Assembly (NCBI RefSeq): GCF_006715785.1
Contig: NZ_VFNX01000002.1
Span: 930,001-994,000, forward strand
Origin: Streptomyces puniciscabiei
Lineage (GTDB): Bacteria > Actinomycetota > Actinomycetes > Streptomycetales > Streptomycetaceae
Direction of reading: 5' to 3'
DNA: 64,000 bases
The position numbers and the translations under genes were made by a program. The notes beneath the pieces were generated by a model, which worked only from the letters and a program-made list of their open reading frames with translations, searched no databases and was not told the DNA's origin. Of the stretch, positions 55,701 to 62,535 are shown piece after piece (the first letter of the stretch is position 1; every line of letters starts with the position of its first letter).

Positions 55701-57519
55701 AGTGGGTGCGGTGGTGGGCCAGCGTCGCGGCCACTGCGGGCAGGGGCAACTCCGGCCGGGCAACGAGGTGTGCGTGAAGGCGAGCGGCCTGGCCCTGGAG
55801 CGCGGGGAGCGTGCGGGCGGAGAGCGGGAAGAGGGTCGGGCCGGGCAGCTCCGCCTCCGCCCCGGCCGGTGCGACGGCGTCCTGCGGTGCCTCCTCCAGG
55901 ACGTCCTGCGGTGCCTCCTCCAGCACGACGTGCGCGTTGGTGCCGCTGATGCCGAACGCGCTGACCCCGGCCCGCCGCACGCGGTCGCCGCCGCGCGGCC
56001 ACGCCCGGGCGCTGCCGTGCACGGCCAGGCCGCTGTGCGCCCAGTCGATGTGCTCCGTGAGGGTCTCGGCGTGCAGGGACGGCGGCATGAGCTCGTGCCC
56101 GAGCGCGAGCACCGTCTTGATCACGCCGCCGATGCCCGCGGCGGCCTGGGTGTGACCGATGTTGGACTTCAGCGAGCCGAGACCGAGAGGCCGGTCGGCG
56201 GGGCGGCCCGGTCCGAAGACGGCGGCCAGTGCGCGGCCCTCGATGGGGTCGCCGAGCCGGGTGCCGGTGCCGTGCGCCTCGACGTGGTCCACGTCGTCCG
56301 GTGCGAGTCCGGCGGCGTCGAGGGCGGCGCGCAGCACCCGTTCCTGCGCCGGGCCGTTGGGGGCGCTCAGCCCCTGGCTGCGGCCGTCCTGGTTGACGGC
56401 CGAGCCCTTGACCACGGCGAGCACCCGGTCGCCGTCGCGGCGGGCATCGGCCAGCCGCTTGAGCAGCACCACACCGCAGCCCTCGGCCCACACCACGCCG
56501 TCCGCGTCGACCGAGAAGGGGCTGCACCGCCCGGACGGCGACAGCCCGCGCAGCCTGCTGAACTCCACATGTGCCCGCGGGGTCACCAGCAGGCTCGCGC
56601 CGCCCGCCAGGGCGAGGTCGCACTCCCCTGCCGCCAGCGCGCGGGCCGCCAGGTGCAGGGCGACGAGTGAGGAGGAGCAGGCGGTGTCGACGGTGACCGC
56701 CGGGCCCTGCAGACCGAGGGTGTAGGCGATGCGCCCGGAGGCCACGCTGGTCGCCGAGCCCGTGCCGACGTGCCCGTCGAGCTGGGCCAGCGAGGCGGAG
56801 GCGAGGTATCCGCTGTCGTACAGGCCGATGTAGACGCCCGTGGAGCTGCCGTGCAGGGTCTCGGGGACGATCCCGGCCCGCTCGATCGCCTCCCAGCTGG
56901 TCTGCAGCAGCAGCCGCTGCTGCGGGTCCATGGCGTCGGCCTCGCGGGGCGAGATCCCGAAGAAGGCGGCGTCGAAACGGTCGATGCCGTCGAGGAAGCC
57001 GCCGCGCAGCGTGTACGCCTTGCCGGTGGCCTCGGGATCGGGATCGTAGAGCCTCCGGGTGTCCCAACGGTCCGCCGGTGCCTCTGAGATGGCGTCCTCG
57101 CCGACGGCGAGCAGCCGCCACAGCCCTTCGGGGTCGTCGGCGCCGCCGGGGAAGTGGCAGGCCATGGAGACGATGGCGATGTCGTCGTCCGCCGCCCGCG
57201 GCGGAGCCTCGGCACAGGCCGGTCCGGCCGCCGGGGCGGGCGGCTCGCCGAGGACCGCGTCGGCCAGCGCGGCGATCGTGGGGTGGTCGAAGACGAGCGA
57301 CGGCTCCAATGGTCGGCCGGACCGTGCAGAGAGTTCGGCGGCCAGCGTCACCAACCGGCGTGATCCCAGCCCGAATTCCGCGATCGGTCGGTTCGGGTCG
57401 ACGGCCAGCGGGTCGAGTCCGGCGGCCTCGGCGACGGCCGACCCCAGCCAGGCCCGTACGTCCTCGGCGGTGGTGAGGGGCGTGATGGTGGACTGCTTCC
57501 GGGGCTCGTTCGCAGGCAT
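43762..57519 (-). CDS. Bimodular polyketide synthase with terminal condensation and FkbH domains
   Basis: A 4585-residue megasynthase, residues from ATG 57519. Domains: ACP1 about 20-95 (GLGSRR at the pantetheine site); KS1 about 110-530 (C281 in VDTACSSS, HGTGT, KSNIGHT); AT1 about 645-940 (S742 in GHSQGE; YASHS at 842, methylmalonyl signature); DH1 about 1010-1290 (H1044; motif Pro replaced by Ser; DAALH); KR1 about 1480-1690 (GGLGAVG, LDD, Y1634); ACP2 about 1760-1835 (S1797); KS2 about 1857-2280 (C2031); AT2 about 2385-2680 (S2478 in GHSLGE; FASH at 2578); DH2 about 2745-3030 (H2778, motif Pro kept); KR2 about 3260-3450 (LDD, Y3412); ACP3 about 3525-3605 (S3572); condensation domain about 3640-4070 (H3764-H3765, D3769); FkbH domain about 4085-4585 (D4251-G-D4253 in VDGDETLWGG, FLDDNPAE, SCRALGRG). 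No enoyl reductase or thioesterase is present. LDD suggests B-type ketoreduction. FkbH enzymes dephosphorylate 1,3-bisphosphoglycerate and load glyceryl on a carrier. The upstream open frame to 57948 is shadow. It lies 181 bp behind the FAAL gene and overlaps the reductase by 4 bp. Confidence 0.93.
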   Translation of the reverse strand: MPANEPRKQSTITPLTTAEDVRAWLGSAVAEAAGLDPLAVDPNRPIAEFGLGSRRLVTLAAELSARSGRPLEPSLVFDHPTIAALADAVLGEPPAPAAGPACAEAPPRAADDDIAIVSMACHFPGGADDPEGLWRLLAVGEDAISEAPADRWDTRRLYDPDPEATGKAYTLRGGFLDGIDRFDAAFFGISPREADAMDPQQRLLLQTSWEAIERAGIVPETLHGSSTGVYIGLYDSGYLASASLAQLDGHVGTGSATSVASGRIAYTLGLQGPAVTVDTACSSSLVALHLAARALAAGECDLALAGGASLLVTPRAHVEFSRLRGLSPSGRCSPFSVDADGVVWAEGCGVVLLKRLADARRDGDRVLAVVKGSAVNQDGRSQGLSAPNGPAQERVLRAALDAAGLAPDDVDHVEAHGTGTRLGDPIEGRALAAVFGPGRPADRPLGLGSLKSNIGHTQAAAGIGGVIKTVLALGHELMPPSLHAETLTEHIDWAHSGLAVHGSARAWPRGGDRVRRAGVSAFGISGTNAHVVLEEAPQDVLEEAPQDAVAPAGAEAELPGPTLFPLSARTLPALQGQAARLHAHLVARPELPLPAVAATLAHHRTHFEHRAVVQAAGRDELLTALRALAEGRPDPGPTAGPRRTLPAGKVAFVFPGQGAQWAGMARDLLERDPVFADELDRCDAALRPFTVWSAAAVLRGEAGAPSLDRVDVVQPVLFAVMVSLAAVWRARGVRPDAVIGHSQGEVAAACVAGALSLNDAAAVVALRSRALTGLSGTGAMAVVALPHAEVVTRLEGLGGRVSVAAVNSGRATVIAGDVEPLEGLLADLDREQVFVRRLDVDYASHSARVEPVRATILDELDGVTTYPTSVVWYSTVTGEPVTEELEADYWYTNLREPVRFAPAVERMAADGYRHFVELGPHPSLLTALHTIGEESGHELVAVGSLRRDEDGPACLDRAAAELHVHGRRLDWPRLVADTVRADLPTYAWDTRRHWIEPESASIGPGLFDRAAHPLLGVQLQSADETRWTFRNEWSPAIADWLSDHTVFGRTVVSGTTLLELCRAALAVARPDDPADVTDLLLLAPLVLPASGTVEVSVEVVTAGPAPEITVHSRPRGQEATGWTLHATASAAGATEVAGRPPVWPQAADPAWGPDTYERLTGLGLGYGPAFQGVREAVVTGAGELLARLTLPSVAHDLADPYPVHPALLDAALHVAAALEGGAASDGRVLLPVAVGRAALSPGGDDLTVSVRRTGAAGTDPTLDVTLWDADGFPVGRLEGVRLRAASPADLAGGSGNGRHLYEVAWTAAPEPPAEKPTGAWTVVGDPSDPDVAAALRGLEAAGIQCRDTGGEVLVRFWPQPAEDAEPAATARETAEAALAELQTLAAQAEPPARTIWVTRGAVAAEDRDTVPGLALSTLWGLARSARAEHPDLGLTLLDLDDTDPVAALLAAVAHRDEPELAGRAGTLLVPRLVPARVADTPPARTPVDGTVLITGGLGAVGRHIARVLAEQGVPRLLLTSRRGADDPRTAEVTAELTALGAAVEVAACDVADAAALADIVGAVAGELRGVVHCAGVLDDGVVAELTPERLARVLSPKVDGAAHLHRLTADAQLDLFLLVSSAAGVVGNAGQANYAAANAFLDQLAHHRRAFGLPAVSISFGAWAGEGLAAEHADLTRMARLGHRALTPEQGRDLVELALRRDAPHLLACALDLPRLRETTVGAGGGAAALWRSLLPTPRTGQDGADGLADRLARLPEAERADRVLALVREEASRALGLRSAESVRADQPLRDLGMDSVTAVELRNRIGARLDTRLPATLLFDHPTPARLAEHLLTTVIATSGPAARRPAPAAPHTRTAAHDEPVALVAMACRLPGGVGDPEELWRLVAEGRDAVGPFPAGRWDVESLYDPDPEAPGKSYAREGGFLDDIESFDAGFFGITPKEAAAMDPQQRLLLETAWEALERAGLVPAGLAGSTTGVYVGMFGSDYLSGSRLDQLDGYVGTGSALSVASGRLAYALGLHGPALTVDTACSSSLVAVHLAAQALRSGECDLALAGGVTLMVTPQTFVEFSRLRGLSPTGRCRSFSDDADGAVWAEGAGMLVLKRLSDARRDGDEVLAVLRGTAVNQDGRSQGLSAPNGPAQEQVIRRALELSGLEPADIDCVEAHGTGTTLGDPIEANALAQVFGASRPRHRPLHLGSLKSNLGHTQAASGIAGLIKVVQSLRHQMLPATLHADTPSRHVEWDGSGLHLLQEAVPWPAAGERVRRAGVSAFGISGTNAHVIVEEAPPSAPEPGLAGEPPAGKRLFVLSGRSEAALRGQAARLARHLTGDTALPDVAHTLARHRSHFPWRAAVTAGDMDELRAALDALGSGRAQPATPREEETGKVALVFSGHGGQWPGMGLELLAGSQAFREELTRIDEAVQRHVGWSVLNALRAPEEFSPLHRTECLQPVLFAVNAALAAAWRQLGVAPDAVVGHSLGEIAAAYSVGALGLDEAVAVVTGRAQAVVPLVGQGGMVAVELPRAQVEELLAPYTDRLFVAAVNSAGSTAVSGAADALAELRRRLEKQGITVRRLSTPFASHTPLMEPLRTELLGRFSGIRGAQASTPLYSTVLAEPVSGDRLDADYWYDNLRQPVRFADTVRRMLDDGYRYFVELSPHPSLLSAIEAVAAEAGIDVAGVGSLRRQQDGPDALLRGVGELYVAGHTPDWQALFPHGRRVDLPTYAFARERHWLTPAPAAATGSSPVLGTHVQSSDEPDRHLFQSDIDLRDSRFAYLNDHRVDGEVWLPAAAFLDMVLEAASAVQDGRQVHLSDIEFAQPLRMDPERPVRVQLVLRPARDGFRSFTVASAAAGERRPRWERHVSGRVAVSGEQPPADVRPDDVRFDDVRFDEVPLATMRERCTQDVDLPAVYTGLTALGIDYGPAFRGLEQGRRGNSTGLGRLAARAAAGHLLHPAVLDAAFHTAALPGDAPEGRAFVPAGAGRLRFTGLRTTPAWAGCELRSVSGDMATLDLRIWDEDGQLVLEMEGFRLAALSPLDGALLETRWHPRPVAQEPPVKGSWLILADDTGVADALGERLGTSVPHVVARRGSTFAVEGPGRYVLDPADPDHLSRLLEEAFAGGQPEQVVQLTALDAPAIGDAGSAEQAARLCCLSTLHLVRALASRPQGRAPRLFVVVRGSQAAGDSTSVTNPQQALAWGFGLTVAQEYPELSTTLIDLPPTDGVDALWTQLRHADDERLVALRDTGRLVPRLAHTRPDDGGHGETSVDGVHLITGGLGGLGHVVAERLVRRGARRLALMSRGTPDAEARNWITGLEARGVTVHLARADVADRGSLTAALDAVRHACGPIATVVHAAGVLDDATVANLTDDRVLRVLAPKVLGTALLTELIPEARNLVLFASAAGLLGSAGQSPYAAANAFLDAWAHHLSRSERRALSLDWGAWAGVGMVAGSGTRAAETSRSGLVAFSPQEGGELFERVLDTARRQLAPIALDRDMLTLVPDAVRTRPILGDLVTVPTGTAASDDLVKKVFTATTDQDRATWLEAYVRARVGEVSGGVVDVSASTALKELGLDSLMLVRLRNAFVRELGVEIPAADVFAASDIRGLARALAEGLPERGAVAQEESGELPDEVPETERRPATRDVVRLLRSARPDMPDAAHGIGLAVRLTVPTTPETLAGILTRLVARHAALRTAIVTGEDGVRQLRVDREPAEQVLRCTVVDGPLDAAERLRALLEPPFDLARTPLWRFELLDGGAHGQILVFGAHHAVSDLQSLLLVAGEIDAELSGTPLDATATNRDVVLLIAAQQGGEGAGAEWRERFHGSERLDLELARPRPATRSYRAGSVTVTIPDGLMERVTAAASRLAVTPAAFCLGTLTVLLARKRQRERFVLAVPVDTRIHADAYDAVGFFGVPVPFPAEARAGEQVAEVLHRTDARLQHLLAKGAMFSDVLAILARQGLHRENAPLVEVYFNYVRSSHRLAQLEVLPAGTGYSDLDLMITMTPDAARIRLDHNLDILDAATTTELGEEFLKLLAETAENPAVPARAGTRAPAGTAPASRRSLALAATFALGNLPLMCAAAVEDGAGDGALSITEAPYHHVLASLQDPSGVFADPSTAVGAVLLRAVDLERFGPVDDALLAELRAAYPAALKALSERTGKPLIVGFLPAARQEDRLRQWEREVAADLDRLPGIAVLGPDDWTRRHPVGERFDERTERLAHLPFTPPFQAAVALRLAEVVRAALRPAPKVIAVDGDETLWGGVAGEIGPEAVDLTGPRALFARRLLQWREAGALLALVSNNDEATVRAVLDRPDSLLKAEHFSVLSAAWEPKPRRLTEAARTLNLGLDSFLFLDDNPAEIAKMRSALPQVLSVTCPSADELEEFLGRLWPLVPAAVTAEDALRSRFYAHEREREAVREAAGFEEFLAQLQLAVDIRALSEADVQRAEQLVRRTNQFTLHHRSADGGDVARWRQRGEVWTAAARDRFGDYGQIALLALCAEGDQLDVLGWLMSCRALGRGVEERLLQWLADRAEELGCAKVRLTAERTERNMPARRLVAALGGGDQDDERLEAVVAPDHLRAFRSWEQQ

Positions 57520-57700
57520 CTGGGCAGGTGTCCTCAGCAACGGTGGTGCGGGCGGATTCCGCACGACCGCGTGCGGCAGCGGCGTACGGCTGACATCGGG
57601 GTGACGGACGGCTGAAGTCGACGGGTGAGGTCGACGGGTGAACGGCCGCGGAGGGCGGAGGTGCGGCCGGCGCGGGCGCGCGGCGCCGGCCGCGGTGGGG

Positions 57701-59428
57701 TCATCCCGTGACGGGCACGTCGACCAGGACGAGGGTGCCGTCGAGGTAGGCCGCCCGGGAGGCGCGGCGCTGGATCTTCCCGCTGGAGGTCTTCGGGATG
57801 GTGCCGGGGTGGACCAGCAGCACGTCCCGCACCGACAGGCCATGGGCCTCGCCGATCGCGCTGCGCACCAGGTCGGTGATCTTCTCGGCCTCGCCGGCCG
57901 CCTCGGGCGCCACCTCGGCCACCACGACGACCTGTTCGCCCTCCGCACCGCCGGCGTCCACGGAGAACGCCGCGGTGCAGCCGGGCCGCAGTGCCGGGTG
58001 GGACAACTCCGCGGACAGCTCCAGGTCCTGCGGGTAGTGGTTGCGCCCGTCGATCACGACGAGGTCCTTCAGGCGGCCGGTGACGAACAGTTCGCCGTCC
58101 CGCAGGAAGCCGAGGTCGCCCGTGCGCAGAAAGCGGCCCTCGCGGCCGGTCAGGGTGGCGCGGAAGGTCTCGCGGGTGGCCAGGGCGTTGCGCCAGTAGC
58201 CCTTGGCCACGCTCGCGCCGGCGACCCATATCTCGCCGACCTCGCCCTGGGGCAGTTCCTCCTGCCGCTCAGGGTCGGCGATCACCACGGTGATCCCGGT
58301 CCCGGGCCGGCCGCAGCCCACGGCGGCCGCGTCCGCCTCGCCGGCGTGCGGGCCGGTCTCGGCGGCCTCCAGCAGGGTGGGCGGGGCGTCCACCGCACCG
58401 CCGGTGACCATCAAGGTGGCCTCGGCCAGGCCGTAGCAGGGGTAGAACGCCTGTTGGCGGAAGCCGGCCGCGCGGAAGGTCTCGGTGAACCGTCGCAGCG
58501 TGGCCGCGCGCACCGGTTCGGCGCCGTTGAAGGCGACCTTCCACGCGCTCAGGTCGAGGCTGTCGACCAGGTCGGCGGTGGCGTGCTTCAGGCACAGCTC
58601 GTAGGCGAAGTTGGGGCCGCCGCTGGTGTGCGGCCGGTAACGGCTGATCGCGGTCAGCCAGCGATCGGGGCTCTGCAGGAAGTGCAGCGGCGAGAAGAGC
58701 GTGGCCGTGGCGCCCAGGTACAGCGTGTTCAGCACCGGGCCCATGAGGCCCATGTCGTGGTAGACGGGGAGCCAGCTGAGGATCAGTTCCCGGTCGTGTT
58801 CCGCGAGGGCGTCCGGGGTGTGCCCCATCCGCTCGGTGATGATCCGCTCGTTGTCCAGCAGGTTGCCGTGGGTGACCACCACACCGCGCGGGGCGGAGGT
58901 GGAGCCGGAGGTGTACTGGAGGAAGGCCACCGAGTCGGCGGTGAGGTCGGGGGCGTGCCAGGAGTCGGCCGCGTCGTCGGGAATGTCCTCCGTGGCGACG
59001 CTGGGGACCGTGTCCAGTTCGGGCAGGTGCTCGGTCCATGTGCGCACGGCGCGGATGACTTCGCGGCCGCCGAGGATCACCTTGGCGTCGGAGTCGGCCA
59101 GCAGACGCTTCATCCGGATGAGAGCGCGGTGGTTCTGCGACCGGCCCTGCGGGGGTACGCCCGGCACGGCGACCACGCCTGCGGCGAGGCAGCCCAGAAA
59201 GGCGGAGACGAACTCCAGGCCGGGCGGATGGAGCAGCAGGGCGCGCGAGCCGGCCAGGCCGCGGTCCTGAAGCCAGGCGGCGACGGCCCGGGAGCGGTGG
59301 GCCAGCTGTCCGTAGGAGATCTCCTGGGTGTCCCCGTCGCAGTCGCCCGTGAGGAGGTACCGGTAGGCGGTACGGTCGGGCTGTTGCTGGGCGTGTACGG
59401 TCAGTAATTCGACCAGGGAACGGGCCAT
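57701..59428 (-). CDS. Fatty-acyl-AMP ligase (FAAL), starter-unit activation
   Basis: A 575-residue adenylating enzyme of the FAAL class, which activates a fatty acid as acyl-AMP and passes it to an acyl carrier protein rather than CoA. Motifs: FLQYTSGSTSAPRGVVVTHGN (A3), WLPVYHDMGLMGPVL (the FAAL-type YHDMGL), GGPNFAYELC, CYGLAEATLMVTGG, FLRTGDLGFLRDGELFVTGRLKDLVVIDGRNHYPQDLE. The C-terminal lysine motif is TSSGKIQRR. The YHDMGL and NHYPQDLE signatures separate FAALs from CoA ligases. ATG 59428 is preceded by GGGA about 9 bases away. As first gene of the operon and next to a PKS that starts with an ACP, it is expected to load that ACP. Fatty-acid length is unknown. Confidence 0.93.
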   Translation of the reverse strand: MARSLVELLTVHAQQQPDRTAYRYLLTGDCDGDTQEISYGQLAHRSRAVAAWLQDRGLAGSRALLLHPPGLEFVSAFLGCLAAGVVAVPGVPPQGRSQNHRALIRMKRLLADSDAKVILGGREVIRAVRTWTEHLPELDTVPSVATEDIPDDAADSWHAPDLTADSVAFLQYTSGSTSAPRGVVVTHGNLLDNERIITERMGHTPDALAEHDRELILSWLPVYHDMGLMGPVLNTLYLGATATLFSPLHFLQSPDRWLTAISRYRPHTSGGPNFAYELCLKHATADLVDSLDLSAWKVAFNGAEPVRAATLRRFTETFRAAGFRQQAFYPCYGLAEATLMVTGGAVDAPPTLLEAAETGPHAGEADAAAVGCGRPGTGITVVIADPERQEELPQGEVGEIWVAGASVAKGYWRNALATRETFRATLTGREGRFLRTGDLGFLRDGELFVTGRLKDLVVIDGRNHYPQDLELSAELSHPALRPGCTAAFSVDAGGAEGEQVVVVAEVAPEAAGEAEKITDLVRSAIGEAHGLSVRDVLLVHPGTIPKTSSGKIQRRASRAAYLDGTLVLVDVPVTG

Positions 59429-59595
59429 GTGTCGAGTCCCACCTGTCCGGGTCAGCGGGTGAGGGAACTGGAGTTCGATGGCCGCGTGATGCCCACGCGC
59501 AGAAGCCGTTGACCCGGCCCCCTTGCCAGGTCATCCGTCTCGCCACTCGCCCGGCGGCGAGATGGCCACAGGTCTCCCCGTGCCCCCCACTCAGC

Positions 59596-59623
59596 TTGCT
59601 ACCAATGAGTAACACCATAACAA
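59596..59623 (-). promoter_or_regulatory. Candidate promoter of the FAAL-PKS operon
   Basis: Reading toward the FAAL gene, TTGTTA (59623-59618), 16 bases, TAGCAA (59601-59596) lie in an unusually AT-rich patch for this window. That leaves about 170 bases to the start codon. It is a plausible sigma-70-type promoter by eye. Confidence 0.35.
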
Positions 59624-60174
59624 GTCGCGCCGGTCGACGGGTCGAACGCATGTAAACGCTGCGTGTCCAAAAGGAGTTGGCTGTCCGCCGGTTCCGCCGG
59701 GCCGACTCACCCGTCCACGCCCCGGCGCCCGCCCGACAGTCGGAGCCGCCCACTCGCCGATGGCTGGGCCCCGGGACACTTCTCGCAGTACTGGCCAGGG
59801 GCATACAAGGGCTGTACCACCACCAGACGAAGAACCTGCTGACAGACCGGGTCGCCGGTCTCCCGGCTCGGCTGACGACGGTGGTTCGACACAAGCCGTT
59901 TCCGATGGGCGCGCCAATCACGTGGGCAGACACGATCGGCTGACTGGCACTTGACGTCTTGGCCGAGTCCGAGCGTCCATGGTCGCGGCCGACGGGACCA
60001 ACCGGCACGGGACTGTCCCCCGACCATGCCGCCGAGGATCCAGGTGAGGGCGTCCAGGAGCCGGTCGGTGGAGATGTGGGCAAGGTTGGAGGGGTCGTGG
60101 CTGTACCGGTAGTCGGTCTTGCCCACGCCGCGTTCGCCGGTGTCGCGGGTGGAGCGGACGTGCCCGTGCGCCGA
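59624..60174. other. 551-bp stretch without a supported gene
   Basis: Reading left on the minus strand, 59950-60150 gives SHDPSNLAHISTDRLLDALT in an open frame, of no recognised family. The plus-strand open frame that later becomes the helicase is unstructured here. This may be the remnant of the DNA that replaced the helicase 5' end. Confidence 0.35.
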
Positions 60175-61596
60175 GTTGCAGGCCCGCGGTTCCTCGACTA
60201 CATCAGCCAGGTCCTGCCCTCGCTCGGGGAGAACGACGTCGTCCTGGCGACGTGCGAGGAACTGGCCGGCGTCGTACCTGGCGCTGGGGAGCACTTCGAG
60301 GTGGCGCGTCTGAAAGGGAGTGCCGCGCTGGCCGACGCGCTGGCAGCTGTGGTCCGCTCACGGCAGGCCCAGGGCGGTGACTTCGACGTCCGGGTCGGGC
60401 AGGAGTGGATTCGTCTGCAGGACAGGGATGTCGCACAAGCGCGGGAGTCGGCACAGACCAGTGGGCTCGCGCACAACCGGGCGCGTCGGCTGTTCAAGGA
60501 ACTTCTGGTCGACGCCGTCGTCCGTGAGCTTGCCCGCAGTGGTGCCGAGGTACTTGAACGTATTGACGCTGAGGTCGCGCAACTGACCGGCCTCGATCTG
60601 GACCGGGCTGCGGCAGCGGACCTGCGCCGCCTCGGTCTTGACGACGCGCCCGCCACCGGCGCCGACGAGTTCCACGCGGACGCCGTGCGCGCCGACCTCC
60701 TGGACGATGCCCTGCTCGATCAGGCCGTGGAGGACCTGTGGCCGCGGCTCACGCCCGGCGATGTGGTCCACGCCCTGCTGACGGACGGCGACGCGCTGGC
60801 CGCGTGTGCGGGGCAGTTCAGCGCCGACCAGCGGGCCCTGCTGTGGCGAGCGCCCGGCGCGCCCTGGACGGACGCCGATGTGCCGCTTCTCGACGAGGCG
60901 GCGAGCCTGGTCGACGGCCCGCCTGAGCAGGTCTTCGGGCACGTCGTCGTCGACGAGGCTCAAGAGCTCACCGCCATGCAGTGGCGGATGATCATGCGTC
61001 GTTGCCCGGGCAGGTCGATGACACTGGTCGGGGATTTCGCCCAGGCAGGCCCGGGAACGGTGGCCCGCGACTGGCAGGAAGCGCTCGGCCCGCACCTCGG
61101 ACGGCGCTTCGACCTGCGCACCCTGACCGTCAGCTACCGGACCACGCAGGAGATCCTCGCCGCCACAGGTGACTTGCTCGCCCGGATCGCCCCGGGCCGG
61201 CCACCGATCCGATCGATCCGGCGCGGCGAGGTGCCTCGGACCCTTGCCGCGGACCCCGAATCCCTGGTTGGCGCCCTCCTGCGGGAGGTGCGAGAACAGG
61301 GCGCGGCCTATCCGGGCGAGTTGGTCGGTGTGATCTGCGCCGATGGCCGGGTGGAGCAGCTCGCGGCTGCGGGAATCGAGCAGCATGCCCGGCTGGTGCC
61401 GGCCTCACAGGCGCGCGGCCTGGAGTTCGACGCCGCCGTCGTGGTCGACCCGGAGGGGATCACCGCCGCCCGTCCCGGGGGTGAGCGCGACCTGTACGTC
61501 GCCCTCACCCGGGCCACCAAGCGACTGTGCACCATCACCGTCCTGCCTACAGGACCCGGTAGCGGTCACTCAGCGTCCGCGGACCACAGGGGTTGA
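60175..61596 (+). pseudogene. HelD/UvrD-type helicase, N-terminally truncated
   Basis: From 60181 the frame reads GPRFLDYISQVLPSLGENDVVLATCEELAG, then helicase motifs II/III (VVVDEAQELTAMQWRMIMRRC, TLVGDFAQAG), IV (LTVSYRTTQEIL), V (LVPASQARGLEFDAAVVVDPEG) and VI (ERDLYVALTRATKRLCTI). This is the C-terminal two-thirds of a HelD-type helicase. Motif I (Walker A) and everything before it, about 230 residues, are absent; the frame stays open upstream to 59959 but with unrelated sequence. No ATP binding is possible, so it is a relic. HelD relatives release stalled RNA polymerase. Confidence 0.75.
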
Positions 61597-61917
61597 ACCA
61601 GCACCGTAACTCGTGAACAAAGCCACCTGTGACATTGCGCGACAGTTGGCGGCATTGCACGGTCGTTGGCGAGGTCCGCCGCAGCGAACACGCGGCGCTG
61701 CTCTACCTGGCCAGGCAGACGAAGACGGCCGCGCAGCACGCGCGCGTGGCCGTCGAGCAGGCCGAGGTGAGCAATGTCGTGGCGGCGCACCGTTCAATCG
61801 CCCCGCTGGGGTTCGAGGCGAGATCAGCGGACGGGCGCGAATCCGAAGCGGGCGTTCTTTCTTTTGCCGCGCAGCTTCAGCGCCGCGTAGGGTCACCGCG
61901 TCCCAGGAGGTGAGGCC
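61597..61917. other. 321-bp gap, no supported gene
   Basis: Short open frames on both strands show no recognisable sequence. The downstream gene has its own strong ribosome site, so promoters for it should lie here. Confidence 0.4.
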
Positions 61918-62535
61918 GTGACCACGTACGGCACGATGCTGATTCCCGTACCGCTCGAAGAGGCGGCCCACATCCTGCGCGAGGCCCGCGCAGCCGGCTA
62001 CGCGATTCCAGCCGGGCCTGGATTCTGCCTCGTCCATCCGGACCGGTCCGTCGACGACAACAGTGTCTTCGCGCTCGCCGGCCCGATCAGCGCCGAGTTG
62101 GGCGCCCCGGTGCTGGCCGCCTTCCAGTACGACGGCGACCGACTCGAGTTGGAGGTCTGGCGGGGCGGAGTGCGCGCCCACCGCTATGACTCCTGGCCGG
62201 ACCGGGACGATGAGAGCGCCGACGACGCACCCCTGGGTGCTGACCCCGCTGCGTTCCTGGACTTCGCCGCCGGGCCCGTCGACAACCACCGCTTGGCCTC
62301 CGCGCTCGCGAACACCCCGATCGACGTGCGGGACATGGACGTTGACGGCGAACCGGGCTACGTCTGGGCCCAGGCCCTGCACTGGGACGTGTTGCGCGCG
62401 CTCGGCCACCCGGAACAGGTGATCCGCCGCGCGCAGTGGGACTACTTCCACATGCGTGGCGCGCCGCAGGCGCTCGCGGAGGTGCTGGACAGCACCGAAC
62501 TCGTCGTCCTGGGTACGACCGATCGCCCGTTCTGA
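61918..62535 (+). CDS. Hypothetical protein, 205 aa
   Basis: The family is not recognised. GTG 61918 follows CAGGAGGTGAGG, a strong ribosome site. The protein is soluble, acidic (theoretical, from many Asp/Glu) and without membrane helices. N-terminal LIPVPLEEAAHILREARAAGYAIPAGPGF could be a small alpha/beta domain; SWPDRDDESADDAPLGADPAAFLDFA is an acidic loop. It looks like a bona fide, expressed gene. It stands alone between a helicase relic and non-coding sequence. Confidence 0.65.
   Translation: MTTYGTMLIPVPLEEAAHILREARAAGYAIPAGPGFCLVHPDRSVDDNSVFALAGPISAELGAPVLAAFQYDGDRLELEVWRGGVRAHRYDSWPDRDDESADDAPLGADPAAFLDFAAGPVDNHRLASALANTPIDVRDMDVDGEPGYVWAQALHWDVLRALGHPEQVIRRAQWDYFHMRGAPQALAEVLDSTELVVLGTTDRPF

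Noticed and set aside
49330..56670. A 2446-codon open frame on the plus strand opposite the PKS
   Set aside because: It is the GC-rich mirror of the PKS with no domain-like sequence and a composition of Gly/Arg/Val repeats. High third-position GC leaves such frames open.
43762..57519. Enoyl reductase or thioesterase domains in the PKS
   Set aside because: No ER NADPH motif between DH and KR and no GxSxG thioesterase at the end. The terminal domains are condensation and FkbH, and release is by the separate R protein.
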